NCBI GenBank assembly: GCA_963281255.1
Contig: OY725506.1
Span: forward strand, 2,337,001 to 2,401,000
Direction of reading: 5' to 3'
DNA length: 64,000 nt
From: Aphrocallistes beatrix
Taxonomy: Eukaryota > Porifera > Hexactinellida > Sceptrulophora > Aphrocallistidae
The notes below the pieces were generated by a model. The model was given only the letters and a program-made list of their open reading frames with translations, did no database searches and had not been told where the DNA came from. Of this stretch, positions 34,234 through 45,190 are shown piece after piece. Within the stretch, counting starts at the first letter, position 1, and each line of letters begins with the position of its first letter. The position numbers were made by a program, and so were the translations under genes.

Positions 34234-34830
34234 AGGATTTTTTTTGTGGGTGTGTGTGTTTGTCCGAATTGATTGAAGAATTGGGAAATCGTAGAGATAT
34301 GAGAATTGGCATGTAAGTGTCAAATGATACGACTACGATTAAGTTCTAAGATCTAAGCGAAATCTTCACACCTCTGCAAAAAAAATGGAAAACAATTTTT
34401 CACACCTTTTCTATACTAAATACCTATATGACAATACCATAACAATGGAAATCATTGTACGGAACTACAATACATTGTAATTACAATTAATACTTCAAAG
34501 CCACAACTTATGTTTGATATCTTAAATGTTTTATAAAGTATAGCAATAAAAAAGATTATGCGAGTATTTTCACACCATTTGACGAATTTAGAAAAATATG
34601 CTAGAGACTAGCTTCAAACCGGTGACATGGGGTTTTCAGGGGTGTAGATTTCGAATATCATATTTTCGAGTAAATATGATAGTTAATTTGTTTACTTTTG
34701 TTTACAATAGGTACATAAAGTAAACAAATCTCAAAATTATGTTAGAAACTTGCTTTCAACGGTTGACATGGGGTTTTCAGGGGTGTAGATTTCGAATATC
34801 ATATTTTCGGATCCATATGAGAAATTATTC
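34234..34830 (-). repeat. Dispersed repeat family C, copy 2
   Basis: Reverse complement of 1-442 at about 34234-34705, followed by a partial duplication of its end (GACATGGGGTTTTCAGGGGT occurs at about 34623 and again at about 34765). Confidence 0.75.
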
Positions 34831-34879
34831 GTTGACCTTAATTTAAAATGTTTATATAAAGAAAAGAAATTCCCAAATA

Positions 34880-34973
34880 GGTTAGATTGAGTAACTCCAG
34901 GCGCCCGCAGGGGGACTCTGCGGATACGCAGTGTTTGCAAGCCGCGCAGCGCAAGCAAGCGAAGCGCGCTTGT
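34880..34973 (-). repeat. Family A head fragment
   Basis: Minus-strand ACAAGCGCGCTTCGCTTGCT head with following GCGGC, ending shortly after. The body is missing. Confidence 0.75.
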
Positions 34974-35084
34974 TAATAAAATAATGAGTACTATTATTAT
35001 TTGTTTCCTGGGAGAAATAATCATTACATATTTCACACTGTATATTTTGTGTAAATATAGCAAGAGTTTCAGTGGATTTGCAAG

Positions 35085-35669
35085 TAGGGTTTTTAATCCC
35101 GGGATTCCCGATCCCGGGATCCCGGCTTGTTTTAGCCCGGGATTCATTTTTCAATCCCGGGACTGATTATTAATGCAGTTTATACGTATATCACACATTT
35201 GTTGTAATGTCTATTGGTTTGTAAATACAGGGTTTCCCATAATTGGATGAAATAGTGATTCAATATATATATCACACTGATTAATATACTATACAAAGTT
35301 GTGATACTAATAATATGGTCAAATTGAACTTGCAAGGACCTTTCTGATGTATTATAAAAGTGTTTGTATGTGACTCTTACACTTCAAATTTGCAATATCT
35401 ATATGATGGCTGAGAAAATCGTTTGCAAAGTTTTGTAGGTGCACCCATTTGGAAATATTTCAAGCGTTCTCTATGTGTGAAATTAGCTCAGTGAATTCAT
35501 GTAGTAAACAATTTCCGTAATTCAAAAATAGTCTCGTTATATGCACGTTATATATACAATTACTAGCATACCAATTCTTGAAAATTACTAATCCCGGGAT
35601 CCCGGGATTCAGAATTTGTCAATCCCGAAATCCCGGGATTGGAATTTTAGACCGGGATTAAAAACCCTA
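35085..35669. mobile_element. hAT element, non-autonomous (585 bp)
   Basis: The inverted ends TAGGGTTTTTAATCCCGGGA and CCGGGATTAAAAACCCTA are flanked by the exact 8-bp duplication TTTGCAAG (35077-35084, 35670-35677). Subterminal ATCCCGGGAT palindromes recur on both sides. No transposase. Confidence 0.92.
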
Positions 35670-35679
35670 TTTGCAAGTA

Positions 35680-36431
35680 AAGTTGAAAAATGCAAATTAT
35701 TGTGAAGAACGAAGTACGAAATAAACTCTCAAATAATAGTGGAAAGTGTTGAAATATTAACTTGGAGAATATAAACATCATATCTCGATGGAAGATAATT
35801 TAACACACCAATTAAAATGCTAAAGAATTCAGAAAAATCTTGCACAATATTCCTCAAATTGGCGTTACTCTTCATTGAAAAGTATTTTAAAGGAGCGCGC
35901 TCCTTTAAATATAGTTTATCCCACAATTTCCCAGTTTTCCTAATATGTTTTCTCTATCTTTCCTCACTAAAAGTAGATAGTAGGTTAAATTTAAATTAAG
36001 CGTTCCTAATTTCGAGTACATACTTAATACTCTGTTGATATGAAGTCGTTCTTCGTGCTTTTCGTTATAACGAGTGAAAAATTAATATTGCGCAAAAAAG
36101 ACCTGCTGAGTATGGTGAACGACCAAATTGGGAAGAGTGTAAATTTCATTTATTGGGGAAACACGTCACTTTTTACATTTTTTATATTAATGATGACGTA
36201 TGACAAAGTGATGTGCCATCATTATGAATTGTAGTCCGAGTACCATGTGGGAATATAAAGATGCAGATAAATAAACTTAAATAGAAAAAGTGAGTAATTG
36301 TATTTTGAAATAAGTGCTTTAGGTAGAAAATTTAACATAAAATTGGAAAATTGAAATGCATAAAATTTCAAATAAAAAAATCTGGATTCGAACCAAAAAT
36401 ATATTTCAAGAGAAGAGCGGTTAGAAAAGAA
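35680..36431. other. No recognisable gene
   Basis: AT-rich flank downstream of the piggyBac-like gene. A stretch near 36184-36220 (GATGACGTATGACAAAGTGATG) resembles a degraded family A body. Confidence 0.4.
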
Positions 36432-38044
36432 TTATTGCATTTCACGTCGGCAAGTAATGCATATTCGAAAGGTTTGTGAATGCTCAGGGCATATGACATG
36501 ATCACAAAAATAACAACTCTGTCCAAATTTCTTATCCGAATTTCGAGAACATTCTTGACACCTTCCCCGTTTAGTTTTAGGTTTAGACTTAGGGGTTTGA
36601 TCTGAAATAACTTTTGGGATAAGAGAAATTGGTGAACTACTAACCTGATCTTCTACTAGTGGTGGGATCATCATGGTTTCAGGTGTTTCGGTATGGGAAG
36701 AAAGGACATCAGATAAATCCTCTGAAGAGTCCGTAATCACTGGCAAACTTGTGTATTGTTCTAAAATAATTGCTGATGCCCTTTTGATCATTTTACTACA
36801 TAATTTAAAACCAGGTGAAATTTGTCTTTCTAATATGATCGGTTTGCATAACTGTTTGGAAAGAATGTAGAGAAACTCTTTCCTTTTATTTTGTCTAACA
36901 ATAGGGGTATCTGGGAATTTAATACAATACAAAACCCAGCATGCTATACAAACAAAACCTATGAGGTCGTAAAAAATTAAGCATGGCCATCGATTTGTTG
37001 TTCGATAAAATCTATACTCTTTTATTTCTTGGTCAAGTTTATCAACACCCCCCTTTCCACGATTATAATCTAATATTATGTTAGGTTTCTTTTTAGGAAG
37101 TTTTGAAATTTTCATATCGTTATGGATACTACTAAGAAGAAAAATGTTTTTATTTTTTTTGGGAATATAAGACAAGAGAATTTGTTCGTCACTGAAGACA
37201 GCTTTAGAAGAATAAACGGGTCGAGATTTTGCATTATGTAACAACCTTGGTACTTCCTTCCGCATTTTTCGTATAGTACCAAGGTATCCAATTTTTTTAT
37301 CATTTAGAAGTCTAGATGAAAGTTTTAAAGACGTAAAGTAATTATCCCCCACGATGACATGGCCGGGGTTTAAAGGAGAAGCTAGGCGGAGGACAATTTC
37401 TTCAGGGGTATTATTCAATTTGCCTTTCCCTGTGTATACCTCTAGGTTAAAAGGATAATAAGTGATCGCATCAGCTAGAAAATTTTAACACCATATCGGT
37501 CTGGTTTCCGTGGTAGATATTGCCTGAACGGGCATTTTCCTCTAAACCTTGCCATATGTTCATCAATCGTGAGAACAGTTCCAGGTGTATAAGTTTGTTT
37601 TAATGATTTGTTTAGGGAATTAAAAACAGCACTTATCGGAGCTAACTTATCTTCTTTTATTCTCTCATCACGAGTAGCAGAATCATCGAATCTCAAGAAC
37701 TTTAGAATGGCTTTGAACCTGTCCCGTGGCATAGTAGCCTTGAAAATAGGCCTAGCCTTATTTTCATCTTCTGAATAAAGATCAATTATTGCCTCACGGC
37801 TTGAATGAAAAATTCCGGTAGTAATTAGTAAACCTAAAAAACCATTTAATTCTTCGATAGAAAAATCAGTAAGATATGCATTTTTCTTTCCCGGATACAG
37901 AGCAATATATTCTTGTAATTTTAAATTCGTCATATCAATAATATATTTAGATAAATTATCATCAAAGAATAACTTTAAAAAATCTAAAAAATCTATATAT
38001 AATGCATATCCAGCTGGCAGAGTATAAGTTAATCGGGTAGACAT
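36432..38044 (-). pseudogene. piggyBac-like transposase, one frameshift
   Basis: Two frames on the minus strand (37475-38044 and 36432-37418) together cover a DDE_Tnp_1_7-type core. The first includes FSIEELNGFLGLLITTGI, MPRDRFKAILKFLRFDD and the first catalytic Asp in LTIDEHMARFRG. The second includes IVGDNYFTSLKLS (second Asp), YNRGKGGVDKLDQ (third Asp), RRTNRW-like TTNRWP and a C-terminal cysteine-rich domain (RCQECSRN to CITC). They are joined by a frame break at the AAAATTTTCTAG stretch near 37480, consistent with loss of one base. The acidic N-terminus is absent here; a candidate lies at 44633-44986. No flanking TTAA or terminal repeats were identified. Confidence 0.9.
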
Positions 38045-38232
38045 GGAATACTCAACGAGAAATTAAAGGTTAAAATTAAATCTAACAATTATTTTATATG
38101 AAAAACGCTAGTTTTTTTAGTTCAGCCTTAAGCATGACCGGCGTGTAACGTCCGTACGCCCGTCTTGCCAGGTCGAGAATATTGGATTGGAATTTTAAAA
38201 AAAATCAAATTTAGATAATATATTCCTATATA

Positions 38233-38992
38233 CAGGGTGGGCCATAAGTTCTGTCCCAAGCTTTATTTGGTATAAAATTTCTTATACTCAAACAATATTA
38301 GTTATTATTGTCTTTAGAGGTTGTAATTCGAATACTTTCAACGATTTAAAAAGATTTTTCGAGTCTGAGACCTAGAACTGTGTTTTGTACGGTGAGTTTG
38401 GTGAATAAAAAATGTGTCCTGGTTCGCAGCGAAAATCGCGAATCAGAGGCCACTGCTTTTCGAATTATCTTTCTAGAGTATTCAAATTCTCGGAAAAAAT
38501 AGCTCTCACATTTTCCTCGAACACTCTAAATTTGTAGAAATATACGATGTGAAGATCAGTGGATTTTGGGGACAAATTGGATCAGATTTTTTGTGATGTG
38601 AAAAAAAGTGCCATTTTAAGAATTTTGCAAAATATACCTAATTTGAACTGCGAATGAATAACTTTTTCTTACGTCTGAAAATGAATTCAGTGGATTCGTG
38701 AAATATTTCTATGGTGAATGAAAGGTATCTGGTGTTAAATCGTCATGGAACATCGATTATGTAGACAATTTATACAGAAGCAGCGGGACCTGATTTGCGA
38801 TTTTCGCTGCGAACCAGGATTCACCAAACTCACCATACAAAACACAGTTCTAGGTTTCAGACTCGAAAAATCTTTTTAAATCGTTGAAAGTATTCGAATT
38901 ACAATCTCTAAAGACCATAATAACTAAGACTGTTTGAGTCTAAAAAATTTTATACCTAATGAAGCTTGGGACAGAACTTATGGCCCACCCTG
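38233..38992. mobile_element. Mariner-type MITE with ~200-bp inverted repeats
   Basis: The ends CAGGGTGGGCCATAAGTTCT and AGAACTTATGGCCCACCCTG are perfect inverted repeats, flanked by TA (38231-38232, 38993-38994). Inverted similarity continues inward for ~200 bp, including GCGAAAATCGC and TTCGAATACTTTCAACGATT-type blocks. Centre unique, no ORF. Confidence 0.92.
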
Positions 38993-39004
38993 TACAGTTG
39001 CCTA

Positions 39005-39440
39005 TGATTTTATTGATTAATATGGAATCCTACTCAACCCAATGAACATATACAAGTTAGAATCACTCTTTAGCCTAATGTAATGATCTTTCCTAATTTT
39101 GCAGTCTCAAAATGTGACAAATATGCGGAGTAATGAAATTTCTGCATTTTAATACCTGCAGAATTTAATATAATCGGTTAAAATGGAATATTGCTAACTC
39201 AATACACATTAACAAGTTAGAATCACTCCCTAAATTTGAAGTTTGATTGGTTGAAATGGAAAAAATGTTTACAGAGCATAACTCTGACCAATAAAATTGC
39301 AAGTTTCTGATATTATAATTGGCTTTGATTTATTGACCAATAGAGACAAGACCTAATTCAACATGCTTATATATTAATCACCATAACACCCTAGATTTGA
39401 AATTTGATTTGCTGAGGTTCAAAAAATATACAAACCAAAC
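39005..39440. repeat. Diverged tandem repeats
   Basis: Three loosely related blocks share AACAAGTTAGAATCACTC or variants and TTGAARTTTGATTGGTTG-like segments at intervals near 170 bp. No gene. Confidence 0.45.
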
Positions 39441-39569
39441 GTACTATATTATGCAGAAAAATTAATCAGACGAGATCTCTATGATTGCAATTTGTCATTC
39501 ATTATATAGATTTCAAGTATCACATTTCGTGTCCTACGAGTCAATTAATGGAGTTGCACAAATAGCAGT

Positions 39570-39730
39570 CTGTTGACTGACATCTTTGTTTACGCTTGAC
39601 TCGAATTGATTGAAAAACTAAGCAACTTGTACGGAAATCAAAATTGGCATGTAGGTGGCAAATGATTAGTCTATGATTAAGTTCGAATATCTAAGCGAAA
39701 TTTTTACACCTCTGCAAACAAAGGATTTTT
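39570..39730 (-). repeat. Family C relic
   Basis: Shares AATTGATTGAA, AATTGGCATGTAGGTG and AAGCGAAATTTTTACACCTC with family C copies. Short and diverged. Confidence 0.6.
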
Positions 39731-39749
39731 ACACTTACACAAATTTTGT

Positions 39750-39955
39750 GATTTTTCGAGCGATATCGATTATAACAGTAGGACAGGAGTATTTAGAGAT
39801 GTTATCTCCCTTATAATTAATCGATGTGACCCAGTGTGACCCAGCTGCCACAGGGCGCCTCCGGTTGGCACAATGTGTCCATCAGCCGCGCAGCGCAAGC
39901 AAGCGAAGAGTGCTTGTTACTATTTAAACTCGATTAATATATATACCTATATATA
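39750..39955 (-). repeat. Family A head fragment joined to a family A tail
   Basis: On the minus strand, TATTAATCGAGTTTAAATAG-TA (tail-like) runs directly into ACAAGCACTCTTCGCTTGCT (head), then AGATAACATCTCTAAATA. This is a head-to-tail junction between repeat units. The body downstream is missing. Confidence 0.7.
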
Positions 39956-39960
39956 TATAT

Positions 39961-40651
39961 ATGTTAGAACAAATTTGCGAAATCAACAATTATGCATAAT
40001 TGTTCATCATCTAATGTAACAATTATGCATAATTGTTGTGAAATGAACAGTTTTACAAAATTGTTTTAAATGTAAGCAACAATTATGCATAATTGTCATC
40101 CTGACTCGCGCATTCTGCCTGTCAGCTATCTGTAGCTACCTTAATGTTAGTAAAGACCTACAGCGTAGCTCCAAGTGTCATAATAAGTTTGACTGACCGT
40201 CAGGAAGAGAAATTTTGGAATTTCGTGTGTTAGACTGAGCCTTACTTGGCTCCATACGGTTATGCTTGTTGTGTTATAGTGAAATTATAGTTATCTATGT
40301 GACAGACTGACTGTGTAGTGTGTAGTGTGTACATATACATATATACTATACAATGGCTGAAGGCTGAGCTCTGGTCCCGAGGTGCCCCGGTTTTCGGGGA
40401 GTGGACTGTACTACCAATTATTTTTTTGTTCAATAAATTAGTTTTTCTTTGGAACTCAGTAGCACCATTAATAATTATGCATAATTGTTGCTTCCATTTT
40501 TAACAATTATGTAAAACTGTTCATTTCACAACAATTGTGCGTAATTGTTAAATTAGATGAACAATTATGCATAATTGTTGTAAAATGAACAATTATGCAT
40601 AATTGTCGACAATTATGCATAATTGTTGATTTCGCAAATTTGTTCTAACAT
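39961..40651. mobile_element. Element with palindromic satellite-like ends, copy 1
   Basis: The ends ATGTTAGAACAAATTTGCG and CGCAAATTTGTTCTAACAT are inverted. Next to them lie tandem copies of the 20-bp palindrome AACAATTATGCATAATTGTT on both sides. A 400-bp unique centre (about 40095-40470) ends with AATAAATTAG. The flanks are (TA)n, so target duplication cannot be read. Superfamily unknown. Confidence 0.75.
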
Positions 40652-40655
40652 ATAT

Positions 40656-41289
40656 ATGTTAGGACAAATTTGCGAAATGAACAACTATGCATAATTGTCG
40701 ACAATTATGCATAATTGTTCATTTCGCAACAATTATGCATAATTGTTCTTTTAATACGACAATTATGCATAATTGTTCATCTAATGCGACAATTATGCAA
40801 AATTGTTCATCTAATGCGACAATTATGCAAAATTGTTCATCTAATGCGACAATTATGCATATTTTTACAATTTCGTAGATATTTACTGCACTTTTTGAGC
40901 CAAAAAAATTCATTTAGACACAAAACTTCTGGGTGAAGATGTGAAGTTACCAGTAATATCGAAAATCAACAGAATGTTTATTCTGAGTTTCTCATCGACT
41001 ATCTAATTAGAATTCTAATTAGATATACTACATGTTTAGTTTATCTAATTTTTTGATACAATACATACATCCTCAATTGGAGAAATCGGGTTAACTGTGA
41101 AAAAATGGTCCCCCGGACCAATATTCCATGGAAAATTTGTCCATGCAGGATCAAAACTTTCAGCATAGGACCTTGTCGCATTAGATGAACAATTATCCAT
41201 AATTGTCGTATTAGATGAACAATTATGCATAATTGTTGCGAAATGAACAATTATGCATAATTGTTCATTTCGCAAATTTGTCCTAACAT
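40656..41289. mobile_element. Element with palindromic satellite-like ends, copy 2
   Basis: ATGTTAGGACAAATTTGCG and its inverse ending at 41289 bracket several ACAATTATGCATAATTGT palindromes spaced by TTCATCTAATGCG. The unique centre (about 40865-41175) differs from that of copy 1. Overlapping short frames rich in QLCIIV or HNCS are repeat artefacts. Confidence 0.75.
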
Positions 41290-41301
41290 ATATATATATA
41301 T

Positions 41302-41435
41302 ACAGTCGACTCCGCTAAAGTATGTTATATGCTACGATCAATCAATTCGATCACAAAATAGCTTTTAACAGTCAAATTATAGACTTAAAATAGCTGTATT
41401 CAATCATCCTTACTATTAAAACTCGATTAATGTAT
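41302..41435. repeat. Tigger-like end fragment next to an inverted family A tail
   Basis: TACAGTCGACTCCGCTAAAG resembles the left end of the MITE at 49530-49716. It is followed at 41405-41432 by the family A tail on the minus strand (ATCCTTACTATTAAAACTCG). Confidence 0.55.
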
Positions 41436-41454
41436 ATTTATTTATTTATATATA

Positions 41455-41812
41455 TAAGTATATATATTTTCACACCTTTCGAAAAAATCTTATTTTGAGC
41501 AAAAAGCGAGTTCTCAACGGCTAATATAGGATATTTTAATGTGTAGATTCCGATTTTAACACATTGAAAGTGGTTATCTAAGTATTTTATGAGTTTCTAA
41601 CATATGGATATATATATGTACATATTTTCACACTTTTTAAAAAAAACTTATTTTGAGCTAAAAGCTAGCACTCAATGGCAAATATAGAGTATTTTAATAT
41701 GTAGATTCCAAATTTCACACTTAGAATGCCGTAAGATTAGTAATTCACGATATAATCCGATATTTATATTACATGTTCCTTCGGAGCTGCACTATCGGTC
41801 TGTCGATCGATA
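41455..41812 (+). repeat. Family B repeat copy
   Basis: Contains the same tandem modules as 5185-5520 (AACGGCTAATATAGGATATT, TTTTATGAGTTTCTAACA) and the GGAGCTGCACTATCGGTCTG block found near 4470. Confidence 0.75.
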
Positions 41813-42570
41813 TTTTTTATGTTAGTTGTATCACATGTGAGGAATATTAATATCATAGACTCCTTTAACTAAGGACTGGAGGGTCTCATACTCGGGTCCT
41901 GTAACTTGAGTCTATTGCCTATCACTATTACTAGTCGTTATTTCGGTGAGAAATGTATTACTGTTGAATAGGAAGTCGCATATGGTGAATTCATTGGTCA
42001 CTTTGGCATACTTGAAATATTTGTGGTTCTTGAGTTTTGCGGTTTTCACACCTTTCCATATATGGTAATAATGTTGATAACTTGGAATTGGTTAGCGCTA
42101 TTAGACATGGGAAATGTATTATTATTGAAAAGGAAGTCATATATAAAGAATCAATTGAGCACATCGACTTATCCTAAAAGCTTCTAGTTTTTGATTTTTG
42201 CGGTTTTCATACCTCCATATATGGTCATATTATAGACTTCTTTAGAGAAGGACTGAAGCCTCTCTTGCTCGGGGTTTGTAATTTGAGTCTGAAGGATTAA
42301 CTTGAATCGTCGGCTAAAATGACTTCTAGAAGGGCTAGAAAAACTATCTCAGTTCCATATAGGGGATTTTGAGGACGGCGAGTTCAATAGCGCCATTTTC
42401 AACACCGCCTGGTGTCATCTTAAAGGTCCAAAGGTCATATTTCAAGGTTAAATGGGTGAATTTGGGTACAGTTTGCCCATTTTTTCTAATAAACGGTGAG
42501 AAATGGCTGATTGTAATGATACGCAGTAGTGTATTGGAGCCAAAATTTGATATTTATTGTCTTATATGTA

Positions 42571-42691
42571 CAGGGCCGGCGCCACCGGGGGTGTCCAGAC
42601 ACCCACTGCGTCCTGTTTTATCATATTGTACAATATATATCCTCCATAAATGGACACCCACTGCCGATAAAACATGGCGACGCCGGCCATG
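42571..42691. mobile_element. Small CAGGGCCGG-ended MITE with 5-bp duplication
   Basis: CAGGGCCGGCGCCACCGGGG and TGGCGACGCCGGCCATG are imperfect inverted ends, with inner GTGTCCA and TGGACAC pairs. ATGTA flanks both sides (42566-42570, 42692-42696). The uninterrupted counterpart in the opposite foldback arm reads ATATGTAATTACAT, confirming the insertion. Probably hAT-related. Confidence 0.82.
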
Positions 42692-42759
42692 ATGTAATTG
42701 CATAACATTATATGCATATCACAACACAATGTCTATTACAACGTTGTATATGCTTATCA

Positions 42760-43380
42760 TTAGTTGGAGAGCTTGTCTTGCCTCTTGAGGCATCCCAAAG
42801 ACTTTTCTTTGTCACTTACATTGAGGACATGAGCTTTCAATAGAATGTTAGCTAAAGTAGTACATGCAGCCTTATTACCTGCTAAAGGTACATCTACAAA
42901 GGATAATTGCTCAGCAAACTGAAAGCGGCAACGCATTTTAGCCTGGTCATGCAAATTATAGGCATTGTGTACAAAAAAGACGGTTGACATAGTCGGCACA
43001 CTCAGTCCACCTCTATTCAAATTATCTAGGAACTCAGATTACACCTCGTTACCATCTTCATCGCCAATAATCTCCTCCATACTAGTGCTATCACCATATT
43101 TATAAACAAAGTATCTGGCCAAATAAACAACTTTATGCTTAAGGGTATCATCAGACCTCAAGAGTTCTTAAGTGTCTTGAGGAGTGATCTCGTCAATGAG
43201 TTCACTTCGCTCAGCTGGATTTTCGGAAGTTGTACAATTTTTGTCGCAATCAAGCACACGAGAACTAGATTCTGGCATAATGTCATGCTTAATGAGTGTT
43301 TGCAAGTTTACAATTTTAGCTGCAGCCATTACATTACTGCATATACAACGTTGTAATAGACATAGCGTTGTGATATGCAT
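42760..43380 (-). pseudogene. P-like transposase C-terminal relic inside the foldback element
   Basis: The minus strand reads KIVNLQTLIKHDIM, then in shifted frame ARYFVYKYGDSTSMEEII, a stop (TAA), then SEFLDNLNRGGLSVPTMSTV and FQFAEQLSFVDVPL. The RGGL-P segment following a Y-x-x-x-K region resembles the C-terminal part of P-element-like transposases. The frame change and stop show decay. Family call is tentative. Confidence 0.45.
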
Positions 43381-44390
43381 ATAATGTTTATGTAATTACA
43401 TATAGGACAATAAATATCAAATTTGGGCTCCAATACACTACTGCGTCTCATTACAATCAGCCATCTCTCACCGTTTATTAGTTAGACAGAAAAAATAGGC
43501 AAACTTTACCAAAATTCACCCATTTAACCTTGAAATATGACCTTTGGACCTTTAAGATGACACCAGGCGGTGTTGAAAATGGCGCTATTGAACTCGCCGT
43601 CCTCAAAATCCCCTATATGGAACTGAGATCGTGTTTCTAGCCCTTCTAGAAGTCATTTTAGCCGACGATTCAAGTTAATCCTTCAGACTCAAATTACAAA
43701 CCCCGAGCAAGAGAGGCTTCAGTCCTTTCTAAAGAAGTCTATAATATGACCATATATGGAGGTATGAAAACCGCAAAAATCAAAAACTAGAAGCTTTTAG
43801 GATAAGTCGATGTGCTCAATTGATTCTTTATATATGACTTCCTTTTCAATAATAATACATTTCCCATGTCTAATAGCGCTAACCAATTCCAAGTTATCAA
43901 CATTATTACCATATATGGAAAGGTGTGAAAACCGCAAAACTCAAGAACCACAAATATTTCAAGTATGCCAAAGTGACCAATGAATTCTCCATATGCGACT
44001 TCCTATTCAACAGTAATACATTTCTCACCGAAATAACGACTAGTAATAGTGATAGGCAATAGTCTCAAGTTACAGGACCCGAGTATGAGACCCTCCAGTC
44101 CTTAGTTAAAGGAGTCCATGATTAATATACACATTCTATTAAAAATTCAGCCTTCTATCACCTAAAATGGCTGAGTTATAGTCGAAAAACTGAAATTTCT
44201 AATTATTAAAAAGGTGACAATGACGTCATAATTCCTTAGATGAGTCGATATTTTGGTCTGAACTCAGAACTTAGTGGAGCCATAGCAAAAAAACCCACAT
44301 GTCAAAAATCAGCTTTCTGTGCCTGGCATTTTCTTCAATCAATTCGTTACATATATATATATATATATTAGATTAATCGAGTTGTAATAG

Positions 44391-44632
44391 GATACACAAT
44401 GGACCCAAGTTCCAGGAACCGAGATTGAACGCCTCCAGTCCTTACTTAAAGAGCCTGTCCTACGTTGACTTTACGAGTGTTTTTTTGTTGGATTATTCGT
44501 ACAAACGTTTGTGAATATGAAATAAATACACTACATATAAAAAAGTTGATACAGGATAGGAGTCTAAAATAAATCCCTGGATGGTTAGCAGATAGCTAGC
44601 CAACTTTATAATTAGCTAGACCAATTACTTAC
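44391..44632. other. Spacer, possible intron start of the piggyBac-like exon
   Basis: AT-rich. On the minus strand, GTAAGT begins at 44632 directly after the exon. Confidence 0.35.
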
Positions 44633-44986
44633 CCAACGGCTGTACACAATCCTTCACCTTTTCTTCATTAACTTTAGGATTAAACTTAAAAAAAATATCC
44701 TTGATGGCTAAATATCCTTGATGGCTCTAAATTTGTCAAATTTAGAGCCATCAAGGATATTTTCACACCACTTTGTACCATCTTTCCCTATGTAAATAGG
44801 GGACTCATCCTCACATGCATGATCCATTTGATGAGAAGAGGAAGAGTCAGAGTCAGAAGTCTCTTCCTCACATTCTGTAAGTGAAGAATTAGAATTATGG
44901 GGACTGAGACTCTCTGGTATCTCCAAATCGATGGATTCATCAGAGTCATACCCGTCATTAGAAGGATGAGCAAAAATTTCTGCCAT
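44633..44986 (-). pseudogene. piggyBac-like N-terminal exon with microduplication
   Basis: ATG at 44986 opens an acidic stretch (DGYDSDESIDLEIPESL, TECEEETSDSDSSSS), then IGKDGTKWCENI, a pattern usual for the N-terminus of piggyBac-type transposases. A 17-bp direct duplication (44693-44709 and 44710-44726) introduces a frameshift and stop. Past it the frame continues FKFNPKVNEEKVKDCVQPLG to a good GTAAGT donor. It is on the same strand as, and 6.6 kb upstream of, the piggyBac core at 36432-38044, so it could be that gene's first exon, although no acceptor with matching phase was secured. Confidence 0.55.
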
Positions 44987-45107
44987 AATTTATTCTAGTT
45001 TATACTAGGAAAATATTAAAAAGTGTTGGTGATTAAAATATGGTCATTGATAGAGTGTGCAAAAAAAGATTGTTGTACTAACGACAATACAATTGCCATT
45101 ATAATTA

Positions 45108-45190
45108 ACGCAATTGCGCTTGGGTTACTTGCGCTGCGGCGGGCGAACAGTTTATCCCTGCCTGAGTCGCCCCTCCAAAGGCTTTAACAA
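45108..45190 (+). repeat. Family A head fragment, diverged
   Basis: GCGCTTGGGTTACTTGCGCTGCGGCGGGCG corresponds to the family A head (shown here as motif positions 45116-45145) and is followed by a degraded GAGTCGCCC stretch. Confidence 0.55.

Larger units (their letters stand above)
41854..44120 (-). mobile_element. P-like foldback DNA transposon with ~780-bp inverted repeats
   Basis: The ends CATAGACTCCTTTAACTAAG and CTTAGTTAAAGGAGTCCATG are inverted and flanked by the exact 8-bp duplication ATTAATAT (41846-41853, 44121-44128). The arms run 41854-42751 and 43339-44120; the left is longer only because of a 121-bp insertion at 42571. The centre holds a transposase relic on the minus strand. 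CA-starting termini with 8-bp duplications are typical of the P superfamily, and the relic's RGGLSVPT motif fits that, so P-like is the best guess. Confidence 0.8.
41813..44390 (+). repeat. Family A repeat split by a P-like foldback element
   Basis: The left part is 41813-41853, the right part 44129-44390 (with TGACGTCA at 44221-44228 and the tail TTAATCGAGTTGTAATAGGA). The two halves join across ATTAATAT once the insertion is removed. Confidence 0.75.

Noticed and set aside
40687..40936. Short proteins rich in HNCS and QLCIIV
   Set aside because: Translations of the ACAATTATGCATAATTGT palindrome array.
39961..41289. CRISPR-like array of palindromic repeats with spacers
   Set aside because: Spacing is irregular, spacers are repeated, it sits in transposon-like ends, and the genome is eukaryotic.
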